NCBI GenBank assembly: GCA_964544355.1
Contig: CAZJAI010000001.1
Span: 124,001 to 188,000 of the forward strand
Source of the DNA: Chaera sp964544355
GTDB taxonomy: Bacteria; Patescibacteriota; Saccharimonadia; Saccharimonadales; Saccharimonadaceae
Length of the DNA: 64,000 nt
Reading direction: 5' to 3'
Under the pieces are notes generated by a model, which made no database searches, was not told the origin of the DNA, and saw only the letters and a program-made list of their open reading frames with translations. Each line of letters begins with the position of its first letter. The first letter of the stretch is position 1. This document shows positions 58,107-64,000 of this stretch, in pieces. A program made the position numbers and the translations under genes.

Positions 58107-59339
58107 TTGCCCGCGGAGAATAAAACCGATGCCGTTAGTCCGCCCGCTTTAAAACAACCAAAAGGCAACCGGCTGCTGCTTGCCGGGGTGATGGTTTTAG
58201 TCGCCGCGCTGTCGTTCGTGGCGGGTACGCGGGCCGATCAGATACCCGGCTACAGCAGGTTATTCAGCGGCGGCCTAGCGTCGTCTCCGGCCAATCTCGA
58301 TCTTTCATCAGTTCAGCGCACCTATGACGTGCTGCGAGCTAAATATGATGGCAAACTGGACCCAGCCGCTTTAGTGGAGGGCGCCAAGCGCGGCCTGGTT
58401 AGCGCTACCGGCGATCCTTATACCGCCTATTTCGACTCGGCCGAAGCCAAGGCCTTTGTAAACAGTCTGGAGGGGCAATACAGTGGCGTGGGCGCTGAAC
58501 TGGGCAAGCGCGACGGCCGTATTTTCATAGTTTCGGTTATAGACGAAAGCCCGGCTAAAAAAGCCGGCCTGCTGCCCGGCGACGCCATAGTCAGAGTCAA
58601 CGACCAAGATGCGACCGGTTGGACGGTGGACAAGGCGGTTACCGAGATCCGCGGACCTAAGGGTACCTCGGTTAAACTAACGGTGCTGCGCGGTCAGGAG
58701 GTTAAGGAATTTTCTATCGTGCGGGATGTCATCGTCAATCCCAGCGTCAAGTGGGAAGTGACTGCCTCCGGTATCGGCATCATGCGCATATCTCGCTTCG
58801 GGGAGACCGACACGGCCAACCTGGCGAACCAGGCCGCCAATCAATTCAGGCAGAAAAATGTCAAAGGCGTTATTTTAGACTTAAGGGGCAACGGGGGCGG
58901 TTATCTGAACGCCGCCAAGGATGTGGCCGGGCTTTGGCTGAACGACAAAACGGTAGTCAGCGAAAGGCGCGGCGGTAAAGTGCAGGACGTGCTGAAATCG
59001 GGTAATAATCCAGTTCTAGCCGGAGTGCCCACGGTGGTACTGGTGGACGGCGGCAGCGCCAGCGCCAGTGAGATTCTAGCCGGGGCCCTCAAAGATAACG
59101 GTGCCGCCACTTTAGTTGGTACTAAAACGTTCGGCAAGGGCAGCGTACAGCAGATTGAAAATCTTCCGGCCGGGGCTATGTTAAAAGTAACCGTTGCCCA
59201 ATGGTACACGCCGGGCGGACGCAACATCAGCAAAGAGGGCATCACGCCTGATATCGTTGTCGAGGTTACACCGGCGCAAATCGCCCAGGGGGTAGATCCT
59301 CAAAAAGACAAGGCCTTGCAGCTGCTGGGGGGCCTCTAA
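58107..59339 (+). CDS. Carboxy-terminal processing protease (S41, CtpA-like)
   Basis: 410 residues. A cytoplasmic tail and one transmembrane helix (about 22-40) are followed by a PDZ domain (about 125-205, SVIDESPAKKAGLLPGDAIV). The S41 domain carries the catalytic Ser in VDGGSASASEI (about 317-321) and Lys344 in TFGKGSVQ. The start is TTG 58107, decided by a strong SD GGAGGA six bases before it. No alternative ATG is available. These enzymes clip C-termini of exported proteins. Confidence 0.94.
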   Translation: MPAENKTDAVSPPALKQPKGNRLLLAGVMVLVAALSFVAGTRADQIPGYSRLFSGGLASSPANLDLSSVQRTYDVLRAKYDGKLDPAALVEGAKRGLVSATGDPYTAYFDSAEAKAFVNSLEGQYSGVGAELGKRDGRIFIVSVIDESPAKKAGLLPGDAIVRVNDQDATGWTVDKAVTEIRGPKGTSVKLTVLRGQEVKEFSIVRDVIVNPSVKWEVTASGIGIMRISRFGETDTANLANQAANQFRQKNVKGVILDLRGNGGGYLNAAKDVAGLWLNDKTVVSERRGGKVQDVLKSGNNPVLAGVPTVVLVDGGSASASEILAGALKDNGAATLVGTKTFGKGSVQQIENLPAGAMLKVTVAQWYTPGGRNISKEGITPDIVVEVTPAQIAQGVDPQKDKALQLLGGL

Positions 59340-59408
59340 AAGGCTAGGTAGCCAAAGCGCTGGCTCTGGTGTAAACTCTATTACTAGCAAGCAAACGCCA
59401 AAAGGAAC

Positions 59409-59786
59409 ATGGAAACCAAGCGAAAAATCCTGTTAGTAGAAGACGACACCGCTTTGGCCAGCGTCTACATGTCGCGGCTGCAACTGGAAGGATTCGAGAT
59501 CAAGCACGTGGCTAACGGCGAAGACGCCCTGGCCGCTACCCTGGAGTTTAAACCGGATCTGGTACTGCTAGACGCCATGATGCCTAAAATCAGCGGTTTT
59601 GACGTGCTGGACATTCTGCGCAATACTCCGGAAACCATGAGCATTAAAGTAATTATGCTGACAGCCATGAGCCAGGCTAAGGACAAAAAACGGGCCGAAG
59701 AACTGGGAGTCGATGACTATCTGGTTAAATCTCAAGTGGTGATTAGCGACGTGGTTGAGCGCATCAAGCATCATCTGGGCGTGTGA
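59409..59786 (+). CDS. Stand-alone response regulator receiver protein
   Basis: 125 residues, one CheY-like domain. The acidic pocket is EDD (11-13), the phosphorylation site Asp55 (LLDAMMPK), Thr85 (MLTAMS) and Lys107 (YLVKSQ). No output domain. No histidine kinase is nearby, so its partner is elsewhere. AAAGGAAC lies in front of the ATG as SD. The FHA protein further on may form a phospho-signalling pair, which is inference. Confidence 0.92.
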   Translation: METKRKILLVEDDTALASVYMSRLQLEGFEIKHVANGEDALAATLEFKPDLVLLDAMMPKISGFDVLDILRNTPETMSIKVIMLTAMSQAKDKKRAEELGVDDYLVKSQVVISDVVERIKHHLGV

Positions 59787-59823
59787 GCGGCTTGAGCTGA
59801 AAAGCGATCGTAACGCGTCCAGC

Positions 59824-59852
59824 TTGACAGGCAAGCTTTCCGGTAGTAGAGT
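59824..59852 (+). promoter_or_regulatory. Predicted promoter of the FHA gene
   Basis: TTGACA (59824-59829), 17-base spacer, TAGAGT (59847-59852). The leader is about 49 bases, AT-rich, with no SD. Confidence 0.6.
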
Positions 59853-59907
59853 TACGCTCGTTATTTAACCGGATACCATCTTTGCCGGACGTTATTTTTA
59901 TTTGACT

Positions 59908-60507
59908 ATGTCGGAAATCGCCAGGCACCCATCTTTTCAGCCGGAAGAGCTACCTTCTTCCAGTGAAATCAGGCTGCCGCGCCAGAGGGAATGGTCCGAA
60001 GAGGTCAGCCTACACGGCCGCAACCTGGCTCTTAGGCCCGACCTGTACCTATACGACAGACGCGTCGCCGTCGATAACTTCGGCATTAACGGCAACGTAC
60101 TAGCCATTATCAAATTACCCGCCCGCCGTGGAGCCCGGTTGTCGAGCCTGAACATAGCGGTAACGGATTATCAGGGGGCCGGGGAGGGCGGTATCATGTT
60201 TTGTTACAAAGGACTGGCCCTGCCCAGCTTGGGCAGGTTGTCGCGCGGACAGCGTTACGCTTTGATTGGGCTGAACTATACCTGTCCGGAGCATCTGGCG
60301 TTATGGGCCCCGCTACCAACCGAAGGGGTGGTTCTGGGGCGCAACAGCGACAACGCCAATTATCTGCTGGGCCTGGTAAGCGGCGACTTGCAATCCGAGT
60401 ACGGCTTACTGTCGCGGGCTCATGCCACGGTTACCCTGAACCCCGAAGGACGGGTTGTCATCAGAGACCACTCCACTAACGGCACCGTAGTGGAGCGGTC
60501 TATTTAA
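59908..60507 (+). CDS. FHA-domain protein
   Basis: 199 residues. The C-terminal ~70 residues form an FHA domain that binds phospho-Thr: GVVLGRNSDNANYLL, LLSRAHATVTL and RDHSTNGTVVE, with the conserved Arg, Ser-x-x-His and Asn residues. The N-terminal ~125 residues (Glu/Pro/Ser-rich, then DLYLYDRRVAVDNFG, IKLPARRG and VTDYQGAGE) are unassigned. A Ser/Thr kinase partner is expected but not in the window. ATG 59908 was chosen over TTG 59902. Confidence 0.85.
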   Translation: MSEIARHPSFQPEELPSSSEIRLPRQREWSEEVSLHGRNLALRPDLYLYDRRVAVDNFGINGNVLAIIKLPARRGARLSSLNIAVTDYQGAGEGGIMFCYKGLALPSLGRLSRGQRYALIGLNYTCPEHLALWAPLPTEGVVLGRNSDNANYLLGLVSGDLQSEYGLLSRAHATVTLNPEGRVVIRDHSTNGTVVERSI

Positions 60508-60525
60508 TCGGCGTAAATAGAAAAA

Positions 60526-60798
60526 TTACTCGACTACCACTACCGTGCGGCTGGCCGTTTTGCCGCTGAAGCGTCGTATTTTAGCTTTTTTAAATCCAAC
60601 CACGCCGTCTTTGGCGGCATGAATGGTGTAGTTGCGGCTTAAGTATGTTCCTGGTCCGGCTTTTTTAGTGGCTCCAACCTGGCGTACCAGCACTTCGCCG
60701 GTGCGTACCGACTGTCCGCCGAAGCGCTTCACACCCAGTCTCTGCCCGGGGGAATCGTGGACGTTCTTACTGCTGCCGCCAGCTTTAACTTTTGACAT
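60526..60798 (-). CDS. rpmA: 50S ribosomal protein L27
   Basis: 90 residues beginning SKVKAGGSSKNVHDSPGQRL, followed by VKRFGGQSVRTGEVLVRQ and GPGTYLSRNYTIHAAKDGVV, typical of bL27, whose N-terminus reaches the peptidyl-transferase centre. No Firmicutes-type N-terminal cleavage sequence, and the Lys-Ala-Gly-Gly start is a little altered. AGGAAATAACC lies in front of ATG 60798. It is co-directional with and three bases after the methyltransferase gene, and far from rplU. Confidence 0.96.
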   Translation of the reverse strand: MSKVKAGGSSKNVHDSPGQRLGVKRFGGQSVRTGEVLVRQVGATKKAGPGTYLSRNYTIHAAKDGVVGFKKAKIRRFSGKTASRTVVVVE

Positions 60799-60801
60799 CG
60801 G

Positions 60802-61986
60802 TTATTTCCTGATTATTACTAACAACTGTCTGGCGACTTGCTGCTGCGGTCGGTGATAAACCAACTCTTGGCGCGTCGCGTGGACAAAACTTAAGAGATT
60901 ATATCCAAGATCTTCTACCTCGTCAATGAACGAAAGATGCAAAAAATCCGCCTGGCGCTTCCAGGCGGGTACGGCCAGGCAGATCCGCTGGCCGGAATCT
61001 AACTGAGCAGCCAGATTGGTTAGGAAGTCCTTAATAAGCGAATTAACCTCATTGGCAATTTTGGCCAGTCTGGCCGGATCGGGAGAATTAGTCAGCGGAG
61101 GGCCAAGATAAGTCTCACTGGCCACGGCGCCGATCGGCTTCTGCCAGGATGCCGTTCTGGCGTCGGCCACCTCTAGCCGGGCGTTAAAGGCTAGGTTTCT
61201 TTGCCGCCTCAGCCAGTCAAGATTCTGGCGGCAGAAATCAATCATCCGTTTGTCAACGTCGGTGCCGTAAACGTTTAATCCCATTAGCGTGGCTTCCTGC
61301 AGGAGCACGCCGCTGCCGCAGAACGGATCAAGCAGAGGGGCGTCGGTATGCCAGGACTGGCCGCCAACCGCCAGATTAATCATAATCTGGGCCAGCTTGG
61401 GGGGCAGCATGCCCGTTTTGGCGTCGCGCGCCGGTCTGGCCTGATCGCGACTGGCGTAATCGTTGATATTCTGGACTCCGACCGTCCGCGCCACGATGGC
61501 AGATTCGCCGCTGCGGACTAGCAGCAGCTCTATGCCCGTTTTTTTGGTCAGCTGGTTATGGGTAACCTGGGCGCTGTTAAGCACCAGTTCTTTGTTGGGC
61601 ACCAGCCGGACGTTCCGGGCGTACTGCCCAGAAATCTTTCTTTTAAGAGACAAACCGTATTGCTGCAGGCGTTCAAGCGGCGGCCGGAAACCGTGCAGGC
61701 TGATACCCAGGCGCAGTTTTCCGGCGTCTGGCATGGCCGTTAACTCGTCGGCCAGAATGGCCGGCAAGGCCTCGAACAAGACATCCAGGCTATCTAGCGG
61801 CAGATCGGCCAGCACTTGCCCGACCTTCATAACCCCGCCAAGGGGGGTTCCGGCAATTTTATGAGCAGGCACGTTTAAGCGGGCCACTTCCGAAGCTGAA
61901 CGGAAAACGTTTTCAGCGCCGAAGACGCTTTCCAGTTCGGCCAGACCCAAAGCCGGCTGACGGCCGAGCACGCAAATACTGCTCAT
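60802..61986 (-). CDS. Trm11/TrmG10-like RNA N2-guanine methyltransferase
   Basis: 394 residues. A THUMP-like N-terminal part (SSICVLGRQPALGLAELESV) and a Rossmann domain with LLDPFCGSGVLLQEA (SAM loop, from Asp220), GTDVDKRM and the characteristic GMLPPKLAQIMINLA. The usual catalytic D/N-P-P-Y motif is not obvious, and LGPPL (about 285) is the nearest. Likely tRNA methylation at G10 or a neighbouring position, which is inference. ATG 61986 lies six bases after a TATAAT. Confidence 0.8.
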   Translation of the reverse strand: MSSICVLGRQPALGLAELESVFGAENVFRSASEVARLNVPAHKIAGTPLGGVMKVGQVLADLPLDSLDVLFEALPAILADELTAMPDAGKLRLGISLHGFRPPLERLQQYGLSLKRKISGQYARNVRLVPNKELVLNSAQVTHNQLTKKTGIELLLVRSGESAIVARTVGVQNINDYASRDQARPARDAKTGMLPPKLAQIMINLAVGGQSWHTDAPLLDPFCGSGVLLQEATLMGLNVYGTDVDKRMIDFCRQNLDWLRRQRNLAFNARLEVADARTASWQKPIGAVASETYLGPPLTNSPDPARLAKIANEVNSLIKDFLTNLAAQLDSGQRICLAVPAWKRQADFLHLSFIDEVEDLGYNLLSFVHATRQELVYHRPQQQVARQLLVIIRK

Positions 61987-61992
61987 GTCTAG

Positions 61993-61998
61993 ATTATA
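61993..61998 (-). promoter_or_regulatory. -10 box of the Trm11-like gene (leaderless)
   Basis: TATAAT on the minus strand, six bases before ATG 61986. Confidence 0.5.
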
Positions 61999-62051
61999 CG
62001 GCACGCGCGGCGGCTGCCGGCTGCCATAAATCTGATTCTTGGGCCGGCTGA

Positions 62052-62057
62052 TATAAT
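62052..62057 (+). promoter_or_regulatory. -10 box of the YbhN-like gene (leaderless)
   Basis: TATAAT, seven bases before ATG 62065. It is divergent from the Trm11-like gene promoter in a 78-base gap. Confidence 0.5.
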
Positions 62058-62064
62058 ACTGTGT

Positions 62065-63096
62065 ATGTCTTTTAGAGCCTGGGTAAGTCTAGTTACGCTT
62101 ACGGCGCTCCTGCTTATTCTTTTTATCGCGCGTCACGAGGTGGCTATTGCCTGGAAGTTGCTGGGATCGGTTAATTTGTGGATTTTATGGCTGATCATTC
62201 CGGTGCAGTTCATCAGCTTTTACGGGGTAGGCAATATTATTTTTGAGTATTTGCGGGCCAAGCATGAACTGAAAAATACCGGTCGACTGGAGCTGGCCAG
62301 GATGGCTCTGGAGCTTAATTTTGTCAATCATGTTTTACCCAGCGGAGGAGTGTCGGGTTTTTCTTATTTAGGCTGGCGCCTGTCCAAACTAGGCGTCAGC
62401 CCGGGCAGGGCTACCATGGCCCAGGCGGTGAGGTTCGCCCTGACTTTTCTGGTATTCGTGCTGCTTTTGATGTTGTCGGTCATCCTGATAACCCTAGACG
62501 GCTCGGTTAATCGTTTCGCCATCTTAACCAGTTCGCTGCTGTCCAGTACCATATTGTTTGCCAGTTTGTTCGGCATATATATTATCGGCAGTCTGCAGCG
62601 GCTGCATACTTTCGCTGCCACCCTGACGGCACTTGGTAACGCGCTGAGCCGGCGTCTGTTACGCGGACGGGAGCTGATCCGACGTCAAATGCTGGATAAG
62701 TTTTTTACGGATCTTCACAAAGATTACATCGAGCTGAAAGCTGACACGGGTCTTTTGAAGAAGCCTTTTTTTTGGGCGCTGCTGGTCAACCTCATGGAAG
62801 TCGCCGGATTCATGCTGGTATTTTTATCGCTTGGCGTATGGGTGAATCCGGCAATGCTGCTGATCGCGTACGGCTTGGCCGGTCTTGCCGGATTTTTCGT
62901 GGCTACTCCGGGCGGCCTGGGAGCTTACGAGGCGCTGATGATCTCGTTTTTGGTAACCGCCGGCGCTCCGCAAGGAGCCACTATTGCCGCCGTGCTGCTG
63001 GCCAGGGTGATTTTAATTTTACTGACCATTATTACCGGCTATGTGTTTTATCAGTTAACCGTGTTGCAATATGGAAAACAACCCGCTAAGCGTTAG
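62065..63096 (+). CDS. YbhN/LPG-synthase-TM family membrane protein
   Basis: 343 residues, about eight transmembrane helices. The LPG_synthase_TM pattern is seen: ELNFVNHVLPSGGVSGFSY in the third region, ATMAQAVRF, a cytoplasmic loop with charged residues (REL, LRRQMLDK) and GLAGFFVATPGGLGAYEALM near the C-terminus. Such proteins are flippase-like parts of phosphatidylglycerol-lysyl transferases, or stand-alone lipid/undecaprenyl-linked sugar transporters. Function unknown. The gene overlaps xseA by 26 bases. Confidence 0.88.
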   Translation: MSFRAWVSLVTLTALLLILFIARHEVAIAWKLLGSVNLWILWLIIPVQFISFYGVGNIIFEYLRAKHELKNTGRLELARMALELNFVNHVLPSGGVSGFSYLGWRLSKLGVSPGRATMAQAVRFALTFLVFVLLLMLSVILITLDGSVNRFAILTSSLLSSTILFASLFGIYIIGSLQRLHTFAATLTALGNALSRRLLRGRELIRRQMLDKFFTDLHKDYIELKADTGLLKKPFFWALLVNLMEVAGFMLVFLSLGVWVNPAMLLIAYGLAGLAGFFVATPGGLGAYEALMISFLVTAGAPQGATIAAVLLARVILILLTIITGYVFYQLTVLQYGKQPAKR

Positions 63097-64000
63097 CCAG
63101 GCGGTCGCTCTGATTAATCAGACGCTGGAGGCTGCCCTGCCGGCAGTCTTGGTTGACGGAGAGGTGGCTTCGTTTAAAGTTAGCAAAGGCAAGTACGTTT
63201 ACTTCGACATTAAGGATGAAACCTCGACACTCAACTGTTTTATGAGCTTGTTTGCCATGCGCGTCCCCTTGGCTGACGGCATGACGGTACGGCTGGCGGC
63301 GGAGCCCAAATTAACCGCGTGGGGCCGGTTCAGCCTGACGGTCAGAGCGGTTCAACCGCTCGGCCGGGGCAGCTTGAGGCGTTCTTTCGAGATACTCAAA
63401 GACAAGCTAGCCAGTGAAGGGCTGTTCGCGCCGGAAAGAAAACGCCCGCTGCCTAAGTTTCCACAGCGGGTGGGGGTTATTACCTCAACCGACGCGGCCG
63501 GATACCGGGACTTTTTAAAAGTCTTGGAAAGCCGGTGGGGTGGCATGGAACTGTCGGTGGCCAACGTTTTAGTCCAAGGACTAGAGGCGCCCGGGCAGAT
63601 TGTCAGAGCCATAGAATATTTTAACGGCTTGGCAGAACCGCCGGAAGTCACAGTAATTATCAGGGGTGGCGGCAGCGCCGACGATTTGGCCGCGTTTAAC
63701 GACGAGCCTCTGGTGAGAGCGGTAGCCGCCAGCCGGGTACCGATTCTGATCGGCGTGGGCCACGAAACCGATGTCAGTCTGGCCGACCTGGCGGCCGATC
63801 TAAGTGCGGCTACCCCCAGCAACGCTGCGCAACTGTTGGTGCCTGATAGAGAACAGCTGATCAGCCATATCGGGCACCGGCTGGATCACCAGGAACTAAT
63901 CTGGCTGCAGCGCGCCAAGGAACTGGGGCGACGCGCTGGCGAGTACCGGCGGCAGGCTCTCAATCAACTAACGGCAGTAACTTCTGCTAAGGCCGGACAG
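63071..64000 (+). CDS. xseA: Exodeoxyribonuclease VII large subunit (5' part, cut by window edge)
   Basis: 310 codons, still open at the right edge. ATG 63071 starts MENNPLSVSQAVALINQTLE. The N-terminal OB-fold (LVDGEVASFKVSKGKYVYFD) binds single-stranded DNA, and the catalytic core follows (VGVITSTDAAGYRDF, VIIRGGGSADDLAAFND, GVGHETDVSLADLAADLSA). It overlaps the upstream membrane-protein gene by 26 bases. No SD is evident. xseB would be expected after it, outside the window. Confidence 0.93.
   Translation, partial: MENNPLSVSQAVALINQTLEAALPAVLVDGEVASFKVSKGKYVYFDIKDETSTLNCFMSLFAMRVPLADGMTVRLAAEPKLTAWGRFSLTVRAVQPLGRGSLRRSFEILKDKLASEGLFAPERKRPLPKFPQRVGVITSTDAAGYRDFLKVLESRWGGMELSVANVLVQGLEAPGQIVRAIEYFNGLAEPPEVTVIIRGGGSADDLAAFNDEPLVRAVAASRVPILIGVGHETDVSLADLAADLSAATPSNAAQLLVPDREQLISHIGHRLDHQELIWLQRAKELGRRAGEYRRQALNQLTAVTSAKAGQ

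Noticed and set aside
1..64000. Recoding of TGA as Gly or Trp, as in some Patescibacteria
   Set aside because: Several genes end in TGA at positions consistent with homology (rpsB, yqeY, the gene at 7994, ftsE), so the standard bacterial code fits.
1..64000. tRNA, rRNA, CRISPR arrays or mobile elements
   Set aside because: Gaps were read for cloverleaf-like, repeat-spacer and transposase patterns and none was found. A tRNAscan-SE run would settle the tRNA question.

Overview
The window is a gene-dense, mostly housekeeping chromosomal segment of a bacterium with roughly 50-58 % GC, standard code (TAA, TAG and TGA all end real genes) and very short intergenic gaps. Small core enzymes, an L31 type B, an editing-domain-less ProRS, a class II (B12) ribonucleotide reductase and missing links in normally conserved operons (no pyrH, cdsA or dxr in the rpsB-frr-uppS-rseP-proS cluster) fit a reduced genome of the Candidate Phyla Radiation/Patescibacteria. 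A Saccharibacteria-like lineage is my best guess. This is inference from gene content and style, not a phylogeny. No rRNA, tRNA, CRISPR array, prophage or insertion sequence was seen, and no gap without a gene exceeds 300 bases. The two longest (about 290 bases each) hold a T-box leader and a possible small RNA unit. Layout: 1-2254, end of rpsA and infB. 2412-3773, a LysM membrane protein and a DUF5663-like protein. 3785-7205 (minus), fmt, def, priA. 7263-12002, a phosphoribosyltransferase-like protein, a winged-helix protein with recJ, then rpsU-yqeY-adk-map. 12114-14700, ftsA and ftsZ. 14844-19187, nrdR, class II RNR, a thioredoxin-fold protein without its CxxC, and a DoxX-like protein. 19242-22385, a T-box leader and ileS. 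22478-24952, a small protein, rplU, parA-parB. 24961-30087, two tandem signal peptidases I, an LCP wall-polymer ligase, a polytopic membrane protein and an HtrA protease. 30120-32384 (minus), rpmE2-prfA-prmC. 32468-33751, two unknown proteins. 33895-41885, rpsB-tsf-frr-uppS-rseP-CPBP protease-proS-greA-lysS. 41882-47607, a Tat-type alpha/beta hydrolase, DUF6496, two unknown proteins around mpg, serS and hpf. 47770-57980, secA, an M16 peptidase, murD, murI, prfB, ftsE-ftsX, a candidate small RNA and an M23 murein-hydrolase-like protein with permuted motif order. 58107-64000, ctpA, a lone receiver domain, an FHA protein, rpmA, a Trm11-like methyltransferase, a YbhN-type membrane protein and the 5' part of xseA. 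The genes fall into translation (IF-2, RF1/RF2/PrmC, EF-Ts, RRF, HPF, S1, S2, S21, L21, L27, L31, four aminoacyl-tRNA synthetases, Fmt/Def/Map), division and chromosome partition (FtsA/Z/E/X, ParAB), cell-envelope building and proteolysis (SecA, LepB x2, LCP, UppS, MurD/I, HtrA, RseP, CPBP, CtpA, M16, M23), and DNA maintenance (PriA, RecJ, XseA, Mpg, RNR). Two regulatory themes stand out. Many genes have a sigma70-type -10 hexamer only 6-12 bases before the start codon, so leaderless or near-leaderless mRNAs appear common. The ileS leader carries a convincing T-box antiterminator. The most unusual protein feature is the circularly permuted order of catalytic motifs in the M23 protein at 56841-57980.
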